This document shows positions 6,545 to 6,768 of a stretch of 6,768 bases of DNA, piece after piece (position 1 is the first letter of the stretch; each line of letters opens with the position of its first letter). Source of the stretch: an uncultured Collinsella sp. (GTDB lineage: Bacteria; Actinomycetota; Coriobacteriia; Coriobacteriales; Coriobacteriaceae); contig CABUCA010000086.1 in NCBI GenBank assembly GCA_902489965.1, positions 1-6,768 on the forward strand, written 5' to 3'. The position numbers were made by a program, and so were the translations under genes. The notes under the pieces are model-generated. The model searched no databases, was not told where the DNA came from, and worked only from the letters and a program-made list of their open reading frames with translations.

Positions 6545-6552
6545 CTCCTTCT
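6545..6552 (-). promoter_or_regulatory. Ribosome binding site that sets the membrane-protein start
   Basis: On the minus strand AGAAGGAG lies 4 bases before ATG 6540, a strong Shine-Dalgarno. This decides for the 435-residue product over the 457-residue frame that starts at 6606, which lies upstream of the likely promoter. Confidence 0.8.
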
Positions 6553-6573
6553 AACAGTCAAAATTTCTTGGAT

Positions 6574-6579
6574 ATTGTA
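6574..6579 (-). promoter_or_regulatory. Candidate -10 element for the membrane-protein gene
   Basis: TACAAT on the minus strand would place a transcription start near 6566, about 26 bases before ATG 6540. The hexamer 17 bases further upstream is only a weak match to TTGACA (GTTCTG); a better TTGCGT has a 21-base spacer, which is too long. The call rests mainly on the -10 match and on its place between the tRNA terminator and the gene. Confidence 0.4.
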
Positions 6580-6643
6580 CCCGTAAGGGCCATAAGCAGA
6601 ACGCAAAGCTCTGGTACAAACGGGAATTGCAGACGGCTGTTTG

Positions 6644-6680
6644 ATAATAAAAAACCCGGACTTCCGTGGGAAGACCGGGT
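6644..6680 (-). terminator. Intrinsic terminator downstream of tRNA-Glu
   Basis: On the minus strand the hairpin ACCCGG-T-CTTCC, loop CAC, GGAAG-T-CCGGGT has 11 base pairs with one T:T mismatch, and runs straight into a T-run. It lies 10 bases after the encoded CCA of the tRNA. In the plus direction no T-run follows, so it acts for the tRNA transcript. It also separates the tRNA from the membrane-protein promoter. Confidence 0.9.
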
Positions 6681-6690
6681 ATCAGATGCG

Positions 6691-6767
6691 TGGTAGCCCG
6701 TACCAGATTCGAACTGGTGATCTCCGCCTTGAGAGGGCGGCGTCCTAAACCGCTAGACGAACGGGCC
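6691..6767 (-). tRNA. tRNA-Glu (anticodon CTC)
   Basis: A complete 77-base tRNA on the minus strand. The acceptor stem pairs GGCCCGT with ACGGGCT (one G:T), followed by discriminator A and an encoded CCA. The anticodon stem CCGCC/GGCGG closes the loop CTCTCAA, giving anticodon CTC, which reads GAG. The T arm is CCAGTTCGAATCTGG and the D arm contains AGCGGTTTAGGA. It is close to the window edge, so further tRNA genes may lie beyond it. Confidence 0.96.
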
Positions 6768-6768
6768 A

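Noticed and set aside
6541..6606. N-terminal extension of the flippase-like protein to ATG 6606
   Set aside because: The extension crosses the candidate -10 element and the strong ribosome site of ATG 6540, and it has no ribosome site of its own that I can see.
6644..6767. tRNA-Glu as an integration (att) site for a genomic island carrying the operon
   Set aside because: No integrase gene and no repeat of the tRNA 3' end was seen elsewhere in the window; two ordinary genes separate it from the operon.
1..6768. CRISPR array or tandem repeat
   Set aside because: Reading both strands by eye shows no regularly spaced direct repeats.

Overview
The window reads like chromosomal DNA from a GC-rich Gram-positive anaerobe. 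Coriobacteriia (Collinsella/Olsenella-like Actinomycetota) is my best guess, from the GC-rich codon use, lipobox-anchored binding proteins and overall protein style. That placement is inference; no rRNA or other marker gene is present.

Positions 1-4409 (+ strand) hold a tightly packed four-gene uptake operon: a small lipoprotein, a larger lipoprotein with an extra N-terminal domain fused to a periplasmic-binding-protein fold, a FecCD-type permease, and an ABC ATPase with an uncharacterised C-terminal extension. The genes are 0-4 bp apart, so they are almost certainly co-transcribed and probably translationally coupled. Together they form a complete type II (siderophore/haem/cobalamin family) ABC importer. 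The most interesting point is that the small lipoprotein and the N-terminal domain of the binding protein appear to be diverged copies of one beta-rich domain. This suggests a surface relay that hands ligand to the importer. The substrate cannot be read from the sequence.

Positions 4410-4504 lie between the convergent ends of the operon and the next gene. They contain a short in-frame remnant of an IS3-family transposase (OrfB), a scar of a lost mobile element directly at the end of the operon.

Positions 4505-6540 (- strand) carry a TetR-family regulator and, upstream of it, a multi-membrane-segment protein of the flippase-like/lysylphosphatidylglycerol-synthase transmembrane family. For both genes a good Shine-Dalgarno sequence supports a start inside the longest open frame. 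Positions 6644-6767 (- strand) hold a tRNA-Glu(CTC) gene with encoded CCA, followed by a strong intrinsic terminator.
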